Assembly (NCBI GenBank): GCA_045534775.1 | Contig: JAZSKI010000022.1 | Location: 1 to 19,533 of the forward strand | Direction of reading: 5' to 3' | DNA: 19,533 nucleotides | Origin: JAZOTK01 sp045534775 | GTDB taxonomy: Bacteria > Bacillota > Clostridia > RUG12999 | Shown here: positions 1 through 7,066 of the stretch, piece after piece | Position numbering within the stretch: position 1 is the stretch's first letter | How the letters are laid out: each line of letters begins with the position of its first letter | Position numbers and translations under genes: made by a program | Notes under the pieces: generated by a model | What the model saw: the letters and a program-made list of their open reading frames with translations, nothing else | Database searches by the model: none | What the model was told of the DNA's origin: nothing

Positions 1-23
1 AATAAAACAAAATTTGTCGAAGA

Positions 24-52
24 TTGTCATTTTTTGCAGTATGTGGTATAAT
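24..52 (+). promoter_or_regulatory. Sigma-A promoter of the aro operon
   Basis: A -35 TTGTCA (24-29) and a perfect -10 TATAAT (47-52) are separated by exactly 17 bases. Transcription should begin near base 59, leaving a leader of about 185 bases before aroB. No other promoter-like pair is as good in the stretch ahead of the operon. No T-box signature (for example the conserved TGGNACCGCG-like motif) is visible in the leader. Confidence 0.75.
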
Positions 53-85
53 TGGCTTAACAAATGTTAAACCATTTATTTCACA

Positions 86-175
86 GCGAATTGCCTTCGG
101 CATGAATTGAGTATTCTGCTCATGAATTGCACTTCGTGCATTAAAAATTCATAATGCAAAGCATCAATTCATGGC
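86..175. repeat. String of mini-hairpins framed by CATGAATTG / CAATTCATG
   Basis: The aro leader carries four consecutive small perfect stem-loops: TGCC-3-GGCA (92-102), TGAG-7-CTCA (108-122), TGCAC-3-GTGCA (128-140) and ATGC-3-GCAT (154-164). The nine-base word CATGAATTG occurs directly at 101-109 and 121-129 and inverted at 165-173, so the whole block can also close on itself. This looks like an intergenic palindromic repeat rather than a known riboswitch. Whether it affects aroB expression cannot be told from sequence. Confidence 0.6.
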
Positions 176-244
176 GACGGTTTTCCTTGTACCCGATAAA
201 AATACGCCCCATTTTACCATACATAAATTTTTGGAGATGACAAA

Positions 245-1306
245 ATGAAGCTTACTGTTAATTTAGCTGAAAACAGTTACGATATAATTATAGAAAAAGG
301 ATGTCTTGAAAATTGCGGCAGTCTTATCCGCGGGGTTATTGCGGGTGGCAGATGCGGAATTATCTGCGATTCCAATGTGGACCTTCTTTACAGCGATGAG
401 GTCATTGCCTCTCTTAATGAGTCGGGAATTGAAACGGCGAAATTCGTATTTCCCGCAGGCGAGGAGAGTAAAAACCTTTCCACCCTGAATGATATTTATA
501 CCTTTTTGGCTGATAATAAATTCAACCGCGGAGATTTCCTTGTTGCTCTCGGCGGTGGTGTTACGGGCGATATTTCAGGCTTTGCCGCCGCTACATATAT
601 GCGTGGAATAAAATATATTCAAATCCCCACCAGCCTGCTGGCGCAGGTTGATTCCTCCGTAGGCGGCAAGGTGGCTGTGGATTTGCCTCAGGGTAAAAAT
701 ATGGTAGGCAATTTCTATCATCCGAAGCTTGTAATTATCGACCCTCTTGTCCTTACCACTTTGAAAAATGAATTTTTTACCGACGGTATGGGCGAGGTAA
801 TCAAATACGGCTGTATCTGCGATAAAGAGCTTTTCCGCAAGCTTTGCACCTGCTCTGAAGAGGAGCTTACGGAAAATATTGAAGATATAATCTACACCTG
901 CGTAGACATTAAACGGCAGGTGGTTGAAGCTGACGAGCGTGATACAGGCAGACGTATGATATTAAATTTCGGTCACACAATAGGTCACGCCATTGAAAGC
1001 TATTACAACTATACGGGAATATCCCACGGTATGGCGGTAGCCGCAGGAATGTATCTCATAACGAAAAAATCTGAGAAAATGGGACTTACCCGCGGCGGTA
1101 CGGCGGAAGAAATTTCAGCCTGTCTGAAAAAGTATTCTCTCCCCTGCTCGGCAGATGATGTTCCGGCGGAAAAAATTGCCGCCCTTTCGGCAGGCGATAA
1201 AAAGAATTTCGGAAAAACCCTTAACCTGATTATTTTGGACGAAATAGGCAGTTGCAGGATTTTACCCGCTGACCGCGATGAATTTTTTAAGGAGGGTTTG
1301 TTTTGA
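245..1306 (+). CDS. aroB: 3-dehydroquinate synthase
   Basis: This enzyme converts DAHP to 3-dehydroquinate, the second step of the shikimate pathway, in the cytoplasm with NAD and a divalent metal. The 353-residue length is typical. The NAD/substrate-binding segment GGGVTGDISGFAAATYMRG lies at about 103-121 and is followed by IPTSLLAQVDSSVGGK. The three metal ligands are visible as Glu184 (GMGEVIKYG), His244 (NFGHTIGHAIE) and His261 (ISHGMAV). The ATG at 245 has GGAG at 233-236, eight bases upstream. It is the first gene of a four-gene operon; its stop codon overlaps the TTG start of aroA by four bases, which suggests translational coupling. Confidence 0.97.
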   Translation: MKLTVNLAENSYDIIIEKGCLENCGSLIRGVIAGGRCGIICDSNVDLLYSDEVIASLNESGIETAKFVFPAGEESKNLSTLNDIYTFLADNKFNRGDFLVALGGGVTGDISGFAAATYMRGIKYIQIPTSLLAQVDSSVGGKVAVDLPQGKNMVGNFYHPKLVIIDPLVLTTLKNEFFTDGMGEVIKYGCICDKELFRKLCTCSEEELTENIEDIIYTCVDIKRQVVEADERDTGRRMILNFGHTIGHAIESYYNYTGISHGMAVAAGMYLITKKSEKMGLTRGGTAEEISACLKKYSLPCSADDVPAEKIAALSAGDKKNFGKTLNLIILDEIGSCRILPADRDEFFKEGLF

Positions 1307-2541
1307 ACATCAAAATAACTCCGTCACGTCTTTCGGGTCAGGTCAGAGTGCCGCCTTCTAAAAGCGTATTTCACCGCGGTATAATCTGCGGTGGGCTGGC
1401 TCCTGGAAAAAGCGTGATTTCTCCTGTAATTTTAAATGATGATATACATGCCACTCTTACGGCGATGGAGGCTCTCGGCAGTAAGGTTACAATCGGTGAA
1501 ACCATAGAAATCGAAGGCAGTGCGGATAAAATCCCTTATGCCCATATAGATGCAAACGAATCAGGCTCGACCCTCAGATTTTTAATCCCCGTTGCCGCTT
1601 CTGTTGCGGAGAAATCCCATTTTATCGGCGGCGGCAGATTGCCCCTTCGTCCTCTCGCTCCTTATCATAATATGTTTGAGACCTACGACCGCGGCGAAAA
1701 TGAGCTTCCCCTGACCGTCGGCAGTCTTAAAGGTAACAAATTCAGGATTTCAGGAGGTATCAGCTCTCAGTTCATCACGGGCATTCTTCTTGCTATGCCT
1801 CTTTTAAAGGACGGGTTTCTTGAAATAGAAGGTGAGCTTCAGTCGAAGCCTTACGTTGATATAACCATAGATGTTATGAGCCGATTCGGCGTTACGGTAA
1901 CCCATAAAAATTATAATGCTTTCACCACAAGCGGCGAATACCGTCCGACTCGGTTTGAGGTTGAACAGGATTGGTCCTCCGCTGCCTTCTGGCTTGTGGC
2001 AAACGCTCTGGGTAGTAATGTTTCCTGCCGTGGGCTTTCCGCTAAAAGCTGTCAGGGCGACCGAGCCATCTATGAGCTTATTGAAAAAAGCGGTATTTCT
2101 TTCGGAGAAAATTTCCGCACTTTAGGCGGCAGTCCTTCAAAAATCACCGTTGATGCCGCACATATCCCCGATTTGGTTCCGATTTTATCGGTTTTCGGCT
2201 CTTTTTGCCGCGGCGGTATGATAATTAAAAATACCGAACGACTGCGGCTTAAGGAAAGCGACCGGGTGGAGTCCACAGCGGCGTTTATCACTAAACTCGG
2301 CGGTAAGATTAAAATATATGACAACGAAATGCACATAGGTGAGGTTGACAGCTTTAAAGGCGGTTGTACCGTATCGTCCTACGGCGACCACCGCATTGCT
2401 ATGGCGGCGGCAATAGCATCTACCCGTTCGGATTTACCTGTAGTAATTGAAAATGCCGACTGTGTATCTAAATCATACCCCGCATTCTTTGCGGATTTTA
2501 TAAAAACCGGAGGTGTTGCAGATGAACTCAACATGGGGTAA
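1303..2541 (+). CDS. aroA: 3-phosphoshikimate 1-carboxyvinyltransferase (EPSP synthase)
   Basis: This enzyme joins phosphoenolpyruvate to shikimate-3-phosphate. The 412-residue product starts with the diagnostic substrate loop PPSKSVFHRG near residue 17, has ANESGSTLRFLIPVAA in place of the NxGT-type PEP-binding loop, and carries RLKESDRV and YGDHRIAMA further on, all typical of the family. The start is a TTG at 1303 preceded by AAGGAGGG (1289-1296) with six bases of spacing, and it overlaps the aroB stop. The ESGSTLRF form is common in clostridial-type enzymes; glyphosate sensitivity class cannot be decided by eye. Confidence 0.96.
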   Translation: MNIKITPSRLSGQVRVPPSKSVFHRGIICGGLAPGKSVISPVILNDDIHATLTAMEALGSKVTIGETIEIEGSADKIPYAHIDANESGSTLRFLIPVAASVAEKSHFIGGGRLPLRPLAPYHNMFETYDRGENELPLTVGSLKGNKFRISGGISSQFITGILLAMPLLKDGFLEIEGELQSKPYVDITIDVMSRFGVTVTHKNYNAFTTSGEYRPTRFEVEQDWSSAAFWLVANALGSNVSCRGLSAKSCQGDRAIYELIEKSGISFGENFRTLGGSPSKITVDAAHIPDLVPILSVFGSFCRGGMIIKNTERLRLKESDRVESTAAFITKLGGKIKIYDNEMHIGEVDSFKGGCTVSSYGDHRIAMAAAIASTRSDLPVVIENADCVSKSYPAFFADFIKTGGVADELNMG

Positions 2542-3604
2542 TAACATAAGACTGTCCGTATTCGGCGAATCCCACGGCAGGGGTATCGGCGTTGTTATTG
2601 ACGGGCTGAAAGCAGGGGTTCGTCTTGATTTTGATAAAATAAAAATACATTCAGCAAGGCGTGCTCCCGGTAAAAATAAATATTCCACACCGCGACTCGA
2701 AGCCGATGAGTTTGAGCTTTTGTCGGGCTTCTTTGAAGGTCGTACCACAGGCGCTCCCCTTTGCTGTTTTATCGGCAATACCAACACAAAATCCGAGGAT
2801 TACGGCAAAATGAAATCCCTTATGCGACCCGGTCACAGCGACTATCCCGCTTATGTTAAATACAACGGTTTCAACGACATCCGCGGCGGCGGTCACTTTT
2901 CGGGCAGGCTGACGGCTCCTCTTGTTATTGCCGGAAGTATCTGCCGTCAATACTTAAAAGAAGTATACGGAATTGATATATATGCTCATATTCTGCAGAT
3001 AAAAAACGTCTGCGACATCCCCTTCGATACGGTAAAGCCTGCCGATTATTCCTCTCTTTATGAGAAGGAATTTTGCACTCTTGACGACAGCATTGCCGAG
3101 GAAATGAAGCAGGTTATTGAAGCGGCAAGGCTTGACGGCAATTCCGTAGGCGGAGTCGTAGAAGGTCTTGTCACAGGACTTCCCGCCGGAGTTGGCAACC
3201 CTATTTTCCATTCGGTTGAAAGCATCCTGTCATCACTCCTTTTCTCTATTCCTGCCGTAAAGGCGGTTGAGTTCGGAGAAGGCTGCGGAGTAGCCCTTAT
3301 GACGGGCGAGGAGTGTAATGACTGCTACTGCTACGAGGGCGAAAAGGTGCAATGCCTTACCAACAATAACGGCGGTATCACAGGTGGCATCACAAACGGT
3401 ATGCCCATCAGCTTCAAAGCAACCTTCAAGCCCACTCCTACCATTTCCAAACCCCAGCAGACTGTGGATGTGACGGCAAAATCCGAGTCTGTTATCGCCG
3501 CAGACGGCAGACATGACCCCTGCATTGTGCCTCGTGCCGTGGTAGTCGCTGAAAGCGTTGCCGCCATAGGTCTTCTTGAAGCGATAGGAGGATGCAGTAA
3601 ATGA
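2522..3604 (+). CDS. aroC: Chorismate synthase
   Basis: It makes chorismate from EPSP using reduced FMN. The 360-residue protein has the family signatures FGESHGRGIGVVIDG near the N-terminus, MRPGHSDYPAY, RGGGHFSGRLTAP and the C-terminal DGRHDPCIVPRAV. A GTG at 2513 opens the same frame but lies on top of the ribosome binding site GGAGG (2509-2513), so the ATG at 2522, eight bases beyond it, is the real start. The gene overlaps the end of aroA by 20 bases and ends in an ATGA overlap with pheA. Confidence 0.96.
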   Translation: MNSTWGNNIRLSVFGESHGRGIGVVIDGLKAGVRLDFDKIKIHSARRAPGKNKYSTPRLEADEFELLSGFFEGRTTGAPLCCFIGNTNTKSEDYGKMKSLMRPGHSDYPAYVKYNGFNDIRGGGHFSGRLTAPLVIAGSICRQYLKEVYGIDIYAHILQIKNVCDIPFDTVKPADYSSLYEKEFCTLDDSIAEEMKQVIEAARLDGNSVGGVVEGLVTGLPAGVGNPIFHSVESILSSLLFSIPAVKAVEFGEGCGVALMTGEECNDCYCYEGEKVQCLTNNNGGITGGITNGMPISFKATFKPTPTISKPQQTVDVTAKSESVIAADGRHDPCIVPRAVVVAESVAAIGLLEAIGGCSK

Positions 3605-4722
3605 ATCTGGAAGAAACCCGAAAAGAAATTGACGAAATAAATAAAGAAATGCTAAGGCTGTTCCAAAGAAGAATGGACTGTGCCATTTCCGTTGCAGAAT
3701 ATAAAAAAGAAAACGGTATGGCTATTTTCGACAGTAACCGCGAAAATCTGATTATAGAAAAAATGTCCTCTCTGGCAGAGGATAAATACAAACCCTATAC
3801 GGTAGATTTTTTCCGTAATCTGATGGCTATAAGCCGCGACTGGCAGGCCGCCCTCTTAAGTGACCCTGCCTGCACACCCGTTCCCCGATTCGTGGAAACC
3901 GTCTCCCCCACACGGATAATCTATCAGGGTACCTCAGGGTCCTATTCCTCCGAGGTTCATAGCCTGTGCTTCCCCGATACCCAAAGCTCCTGCGTAAAAA
4001 CCTTTGAAGAGGTATTTGTGCAGGTTATGGAAAATGAAGATATTTTCGGTATACTTCCCATTGAAAACTCATCAACGGGTACAATTACCGAGGTCTATAA
4101 CCTGCTGGTCAGATATAAGCCTTATATTACGGCTGAAAAAATAATAAAAATTGACCACAAGCTGATTGGAAAACCGGGTGCAAAAATTGAGGATATAACA
4201 GAAATTTTTTCTCACCCGCAGGGTTTTTTGCAATGCAGCGACTACCTGTCCACTCTGCCCGGTAAAATCCGTCAGACCCCTTACTACAATACAGCAATAA
4301 GTGTAAAAAGAGTAGCTGAGTCCGAAGGTATGCAATACGCCGCCATCGGAAGCGAAGTAGCGGCGAAGCTCTACGGGCTTGAGATTTTAAAGGATAATAT
4401 CAACAACAATGACCATAACTATACCAGATTTATAATTATCTCAAAAAATCCCATTATCCCCCGCCGGGCAAAAAAGGTCAGCGTTGTTTTCGGTGCGGCT
4501 CACGAAAGCGGAGGTCTTATGAGATGCCTTCGTGCCTTCGCAAAAAAGGAACTGAACCTGATTAAATTAGAGTCCCGCCCCCATCCCGACAACCCATGGC
4601 AATATATGTTTTTTGCCGATTTTGAGGGAGATTTCAACAAATCCGACATTTCGGACATTCTCCCCTTCATAATGCAAGAAACCACCGAATTTATATTTTT
4701 AGGAAACTACGAGGAGCTGTGA
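3601..4722 (+). CDS. pheA: Bifunctional chorismate mutase / prephenate dehydratase
   Basis: It takes chorismate to prephenate and then to phenylpyruvate, committing flux to phenylalanine. Three parts are visible in 373 residues: an AroQ-type helical chorismate mutase (about 1-85, LEETRKEIDEINKEMLRLF), a prephenate dehydratase domain (about 105-282, with GILPIENSSTGTITEVY, SHPQGFLQC and the catalytic NYTRF, Thr275), and a C-terminal ACT domain (about 292-373) containing ESRP at 324-327, the usual phenylalanine-binding motif, so feedback inhibition is expected. GGAGG at 3587-3591 sits nine bases before the ATG, which overlaps the aroC stop as ATGA. It is the last gene of the operon. Confidence 0.96.
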   Translation: MNLEETRKEIDEINKEMLRLFQRRMDCAISVAEYKKENGMAIFDSNRENLIIEKMSSLAEDKYKPYTVDFFRNLMAISRDWQAALLSDPACTPVPRFVETVSPTRIIYQGTSGSYSSEVHSLCFPDTQSSCVKTFEEVFVQVMENEDIFGILPIENSSTGTITEVYNLLVRYKPYITAEKIIKIDHKLIGKPGAKIEDITEIFSHPQGFLQCSDYLSTLPGKIRQTPYYNTAISVKRVAESEGMQYAAIGSEVAAKLYGLEILKDNINNNDHNYTRFIIISKNPIIPRRAKKVSVVFGAAHESGGLMRCLRAFAKKELNLIKLESRPHPDNPWQYMFFADFEGDFNKSDISDILPFIMQETTEFIFLGNYEEL

Positions 4723-4753
4723 GAATTTCAACAAGCTTGAACTTCTCACAGCT
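4715..4753 (+). terminator. Long hairpin at the end of the aro operon
   Basis: An 11-base perfect inverted repeat, AGCTGTGAGAA (4715-4725) and TTCTCACAGCT (4743-4753), encloses a second TTCAA/TTGAA stem. The stem begins within the last codons of pheA. There is no T-run after it, so it may act as a 3'-end stabiliser or a weak terminator rather than a classical intrinsic terminator. Confidence 0.5.
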
Positions 4754-5114
4754 AAGCTTGCCTTTACGGGCAAGTTAAGTTACCTTTGATAGTGAAGCTC
4801 GCTCCGTAAGTTAAGTGACACCGAAATCTATTCTTATATTGGCGGAGCTTATGCAAGCGACCGAAGGAATACGCAGAAGCTTTGCCTGACAGCGAAGCGG
4901 CAAGCTTAACTTCACTTTTTGCCAACAGCAAAAGCTTCACTGAAAAAGCCCATCAAGCTTATTTACATTTTACACTAAAGTTAGTATGAAGTCTATATTT
5001 ATTTTTAGTGTTGCACTTAATATTATAATCTGCCCTCCCTTGCATAAAGGGAGGAGAGCCGCGTTAGCGGCAGAGGGATATTCCGCAAATGCAAAATAAA
5101 AAGGCAAAAAACAC
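4749..5114. repeat. Repeat-rich, gene-free spacer with many AAGCTT words
   Basis: No credible gene is seen here. The stretch is packed with the word AAGCTT (near 4734, 4755, 4879, 4912, 4933 and 4955) and inverted versions of TAAGCTTGCC. The 14-base tail CAGCTAAGCTTGCC at 4749-4762 recurs exactly after thiT at 5943-5956. An 8-base inverted repeat ACACTAAA/TTTAGTGT spans 4972-5011. This looks like decayed intergenic repeat material on the flank of the thiamine locus. Confidence 0.5.
5031..5080. repeat. Compound palindromic repeat, copy 1
   Basis: Two hairpins sit side by side: CCTCCCTT (5034-5041) with AAGGGAGG (5047-5054), and GCCGC-GTTA-GCGGC (5058-5071). An outer CCCTC/GAGGG pair can close the unit into a cruciform-like fold. 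The same architecture recurs at 11642-11690. Units of this kind are dispersed in many gut Clostridia genomes; the family assignment is from memory. Confidence 0.6.
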
Positions 5115-5143
5115 TTGACAAAATTTTCTTTATGTGATATACT
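5115..5143 (+). promoter_or_regulatory. Sigma-A promoter of the thiT riboswitch transcript
   Basis: A consensus -35 TTGACA (5115-5120) and -10 TATACT (5138-5143) have a 17-base spacer. The predicted start near 5150 places the riboswitch at the very 5' end of the transcript, as expected. Confidence 0.85.
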
Positions 5144-5147
5144 GATA

Positions 5148-5232
5148 CTTGCGGGAGCTCGTGTGACGGGCTGAGAGGGCGATATATCGCCGACCGATGA
5201 CCTGATTTGGATAATGCCAACGTAGGAAATTT
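5148..5232 (+). promoter_or_regulatory. TPP riboswitch (THI box)
   Basis: The conserved core words of the thiamine pyrophosphate aptamer are present in order: CTGAGAG (5171-5177), a variable stem GGCGAT/ATCGCC (5178-5191), GACCTGAT with TTGGATAATGCC (about 5199-5218), and the closing CGTAGGAA (5221-5228). It is followed within ten bases by an intrinsic terminator. The arrangement implies transcriptional shut-off of thiT when TPP is abundant. Confidence 0.96.
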
Positions 5233-5241
5233 TTATTGAGG

Positions 5242-5272
5242 CACTTCTTTGTCAGAAGTGTTATTTTTTTTT
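5242..5272 (+). terminator. Riboswitch-controlled intrinsic terminator
   Basis: CACTTCT (5242-5248), a five-base loop and AGAAGTG (5254-5260) form a stem followed by an almost unbroken T-run to 5272. It lies between the TPP aptamer and thiT, so it is the likely expression platform of the switch. Confidence 0.85.
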
Positions 5273-5316
5273 GCGTTGTCTGCATCCTGAAATTTTATTT
5301 TAAGGAGCGAACGAAA

Positions 5317-5949
5317 ATGAAAACAAAAAAATTAGTCGTATCGGCAATGCTTATTGCCATCGCCACGGTGCTGTCTTTTATACAGCCCTTCAGCCTGCCT
5401 TTCGGCGGGGGGATAACCTTAGCCTCCATGATGCCCGTAATAATTATTGCATATATGTACGGCATTAAATGGGGCTGTCTTTCCGCCTTTGTGTACAGTC
5501 TGATACAAATTGTACTCGGTATAAAAACCGTTTCCGCCTTCTTCCTGCCGGGAGAAGGTCAGATGAGCTTTATATCAGCTCTTTTAATCTGTCTGATTGA
5601 TTATATCCTCGCCTATACGGTTTTAGGCTTTGGCGGAATTTTCAAAAACAAATTCAAAAACGACCTTGCCGCCATTACCGTCGGCAGTATTTTCGCCACC
5701 TTCTCGCGATACATACTGCATATAATATCGGGAGCTGTCTTTTTCGGGTCATGGGCAGAATGGTTTTTCACTCAGGAAGGCTTTTATGCTGTGGGAGCTC
5801 ATATAATGAACACCTTTTCGGGCAGTAGCCTTGCTTTGGTTTATTCAGTATTCTATAACGGTCTTTATATGATTCCCGAAATCATAATAACCTCCGCCTT
5901 AACACCCTTAGTATACAGGAGCTTGAATTTCCGCAGGAATTTCAGCTAA
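5317..5949 (+). CDS. thiT: Energy-coupling factor thiamine transporter S component ThiT
   Basis: A 210-residue hydrophobic protein with about six membrane segments, matching the ThiT/YuaJ family of thiamine-binding S components that work with a shared ECF module in the membrane. Features include the N-terminal KKLVVSAMLIAIATVLSF, a conserved FSLPFGGGITLASMMP loop, the GSWAEWFF segment, and a C-terminal YNGLYMIPE helix. The open frame extends back to 5236, but that part runs through the riboswitch terminator. The ATG at 5317 has AAGGAG at 5302-5307, nine bases upstream, so it is taken as the start. The upstream TPP riboswitch independently supports the substrate. No ECF energising genes are in the window. 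Confidence 0.93.
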   Translation: MKTKKLVVSAMLIAIATVLSFIQPFSLPFGGGITLASMMPVIIIAYMYGIKWGCLSAFVYSLIQIVLGIKTVSAFFLPGEGQMSFISALLICLIDYILAYTVLGFGGIFKNKFKNDLAAITVGSIFATFSRYILHIISGAVFFGSWAEWFFTQEGFYAVGAHIMNTFSGSSLALVYSVFYNGLYMIPEIIITSALTPLVYRSLNFRRNFS

Positions 5950-5977
5950 GCTTGCCAACGGCAAAACACCTCACTTT

Positions 5978-6001
5978 GACAGCAACTTTATTTTTGCTGT
6001 C
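5978..6001 (+). terminator. Hairpin downstream of thiT
   Basis: GACAGCAA (5978-5985) and TTGCTGTC (5994-6001) form a perfect 8-base stem 28 bases after the thiT stop. The T-rich part is in the loop and not after the stem, so termination here is uncertain. Confidence 0.35.
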
Positions 6002-6064
6002 GCACGGTATTATGGCAGGCTGCGGATGCTTTTCCTACGGAAAATCTACTGTTATAAGCACACA

Positions 6065-6092
6065 AACAGGGACTGATTAATCAGTCCCTGTT
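6065..6092. terminator. Bidirectional hairpin between convergent thiT and patatin genes
   Basis: Twelve-base perfect arms, AACAGGGACTGA (6065-6076) and TCAGTCCCTGTT (6081-6092), surround a TTAA loop. The loop contains the stop codon of the minus-strand lipase gene, so the stem includes its last codons. The T-tracts on both sides are weak. Confidence 0.6.
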
Positions 6093-6931
6093 AAAAATTC
6101 TTTAATTTTCTCAAGATGCTTTTCCGCCGCTTCTCTTCCCAGACTATAGACGTTTTTTATCTCCTCCGGATTTTTCGAGGTTCTTCCTATGGGAAGGGGC
6201 GCTTCGGGGCGGATTACCACTATCTCGCCTTTTTCTTCTTTTTCATTTATGTATCTTACGGTTTCGTTGTACATTATGTGACGGTGAGCCATCGCTTCTG
6301 TAAATCTAGGATATTTCCCGAACACCGGTTTCATAAGCGGTAACAGCTTATTGGGTCCTTTTACATAGTCTTTCGGTTGCGTTAATACTACAACATTTCT
6401 GTCATAACCCAAGCCTTCAAAATATTTCAAGGGAATGGAATCTGCAATACCGCCGTCAAGGAGTTTTTTTCCTTCTATCTCAACAATTCTCGAAGCAAGA
6501 GGCATAGATGCCGATGCTCTCATCCATTCCAAAACATCGCAGTCCCCATCGTCACAATTCTTATAAAGAGCCTCACCTGTTTCCATATCGGTACACACCA
6601 GATAAAATTCCATAGGATTTTTCCTGAAGGTATCCCAATCGAAAATATCTAATTTATCCGGTATTTCATGATAACAAAAATCCGCACCGAACATATCTCC
6701 CGTAGTTATAAGAGACCAAAGGCTGCAATATCTTTTATCCCTGCAGAATCTCAGATTATATCTTAAAACCCTGCCCGGCTGTCCCGATTTTAAGTTGCAC
6801 CCGAAGGCTGCTCCGGCCGAAACTCCCACGCAGCCGTCAAAAATTACATTATTTTCCATTAACACATCAATTACTCCTGCGGTGAACAGTCCTCGCATAG
6901 CACCGCCTTCAAGTACAATACCTGTTTTCAT
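6077..6931 (-). CDS. Patatin-like phospholipase family protein
   Basis: A cytoplasmic serine acyl-hydrolase of the patatin family, 284 residues. The oxyanion-hole glycine-rich segment EGGAMRG is at 8-14, the nucleophile elbow GVSAG has Ser38, and the catalytic-dyad Asp159 is in LLDGGIADSIP. All active-site elements are intact, so hydrolysis of phospholipids or other acyl esters is expected; the natural substrate is unknown. The start has GGAG and GGGA upstream. It is transcribed divergently from feoAB. Confidence 0.92.
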   Translation of the reverse strand: MKTGIVLEGGAMRGLFTAGVIDVLMENNVIFDGCVGVSAGAAFGCNLKSGQPGRVLRYNLRFCRDKRYCSLWSLITTGDMFGADFCYHEIPDKLDIFDWDTFRKNPMEFYLVCTDMETGEALYKNCDDGDCDVLEWMRASASMPLASRIVEIEGKKLLDGGIADSIPLKYFEGLGYDRNVVVLTQPKDYVKGPNKLLPLMKPVFGKYPRFTEAMAHRHIMYNETVRYINEKEEKGEIVVIRPEAPLPIGRTSKNPEEIKNVYSLGREAAEKHLEKIKEFLTGTD

Positions 6932-6969
6932 ATTCCCATCTCCGATAAAAATAATCTGTTATATATTCC

Positions 6970-6998
6970 ATTATAATACAAAATTAAAAAATTTTCAA
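6970..6998 (-). promoter_or_regulatory. Promoter of the patatin gene
   Basis: Read on the minus strand, a -35 TTGAAA (6993-6998) and a -10 TATAAT (6970-6975) are separated by 17 bases. It lies back-to-back with the feoAB promoter, whose -35 starts 18 bases further on. Confidence 0.7.
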
Positions 6999-7015
6999 GT
7001 ATATTTAAAAGTTTA

Positions 7016-7044
7016 TTGACAATATTGCGGGTTTCCTTTATAAT
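7016..7044 (+). promoter_or_regulatory. Perfect consensus promoter of feoAB
   Basis: TTGACA (7016-7021) and TATAAT (7039-7044) are both exact consensus with a 17-base spacer. Transcription should begin near 7051, only about 16 bases before the translation start. No recognisable Fur or DtxR/IdeR box overlaps it, so iron control, if any, is not evident from sequence. Confidence 0.88.
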
Positions 7045-7066
7045 ATATTTAGAGAAGGTGATTATA

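Noticed and set aside
60..244. T-box or tryptophan/phenylalanine leader in the aro 5' region
   Set aside because: There is no T-box consensus, no run of aromatic codons in a short leader frame, and no terminator before aroB.
5236..5316. N-terminal extension of thiT (27 extra residues)
   Set aside because: It overlaps the riboswitch terminator stem and T-run and has no ribosome binding site; the ATG at 5317 has AAGGAG.
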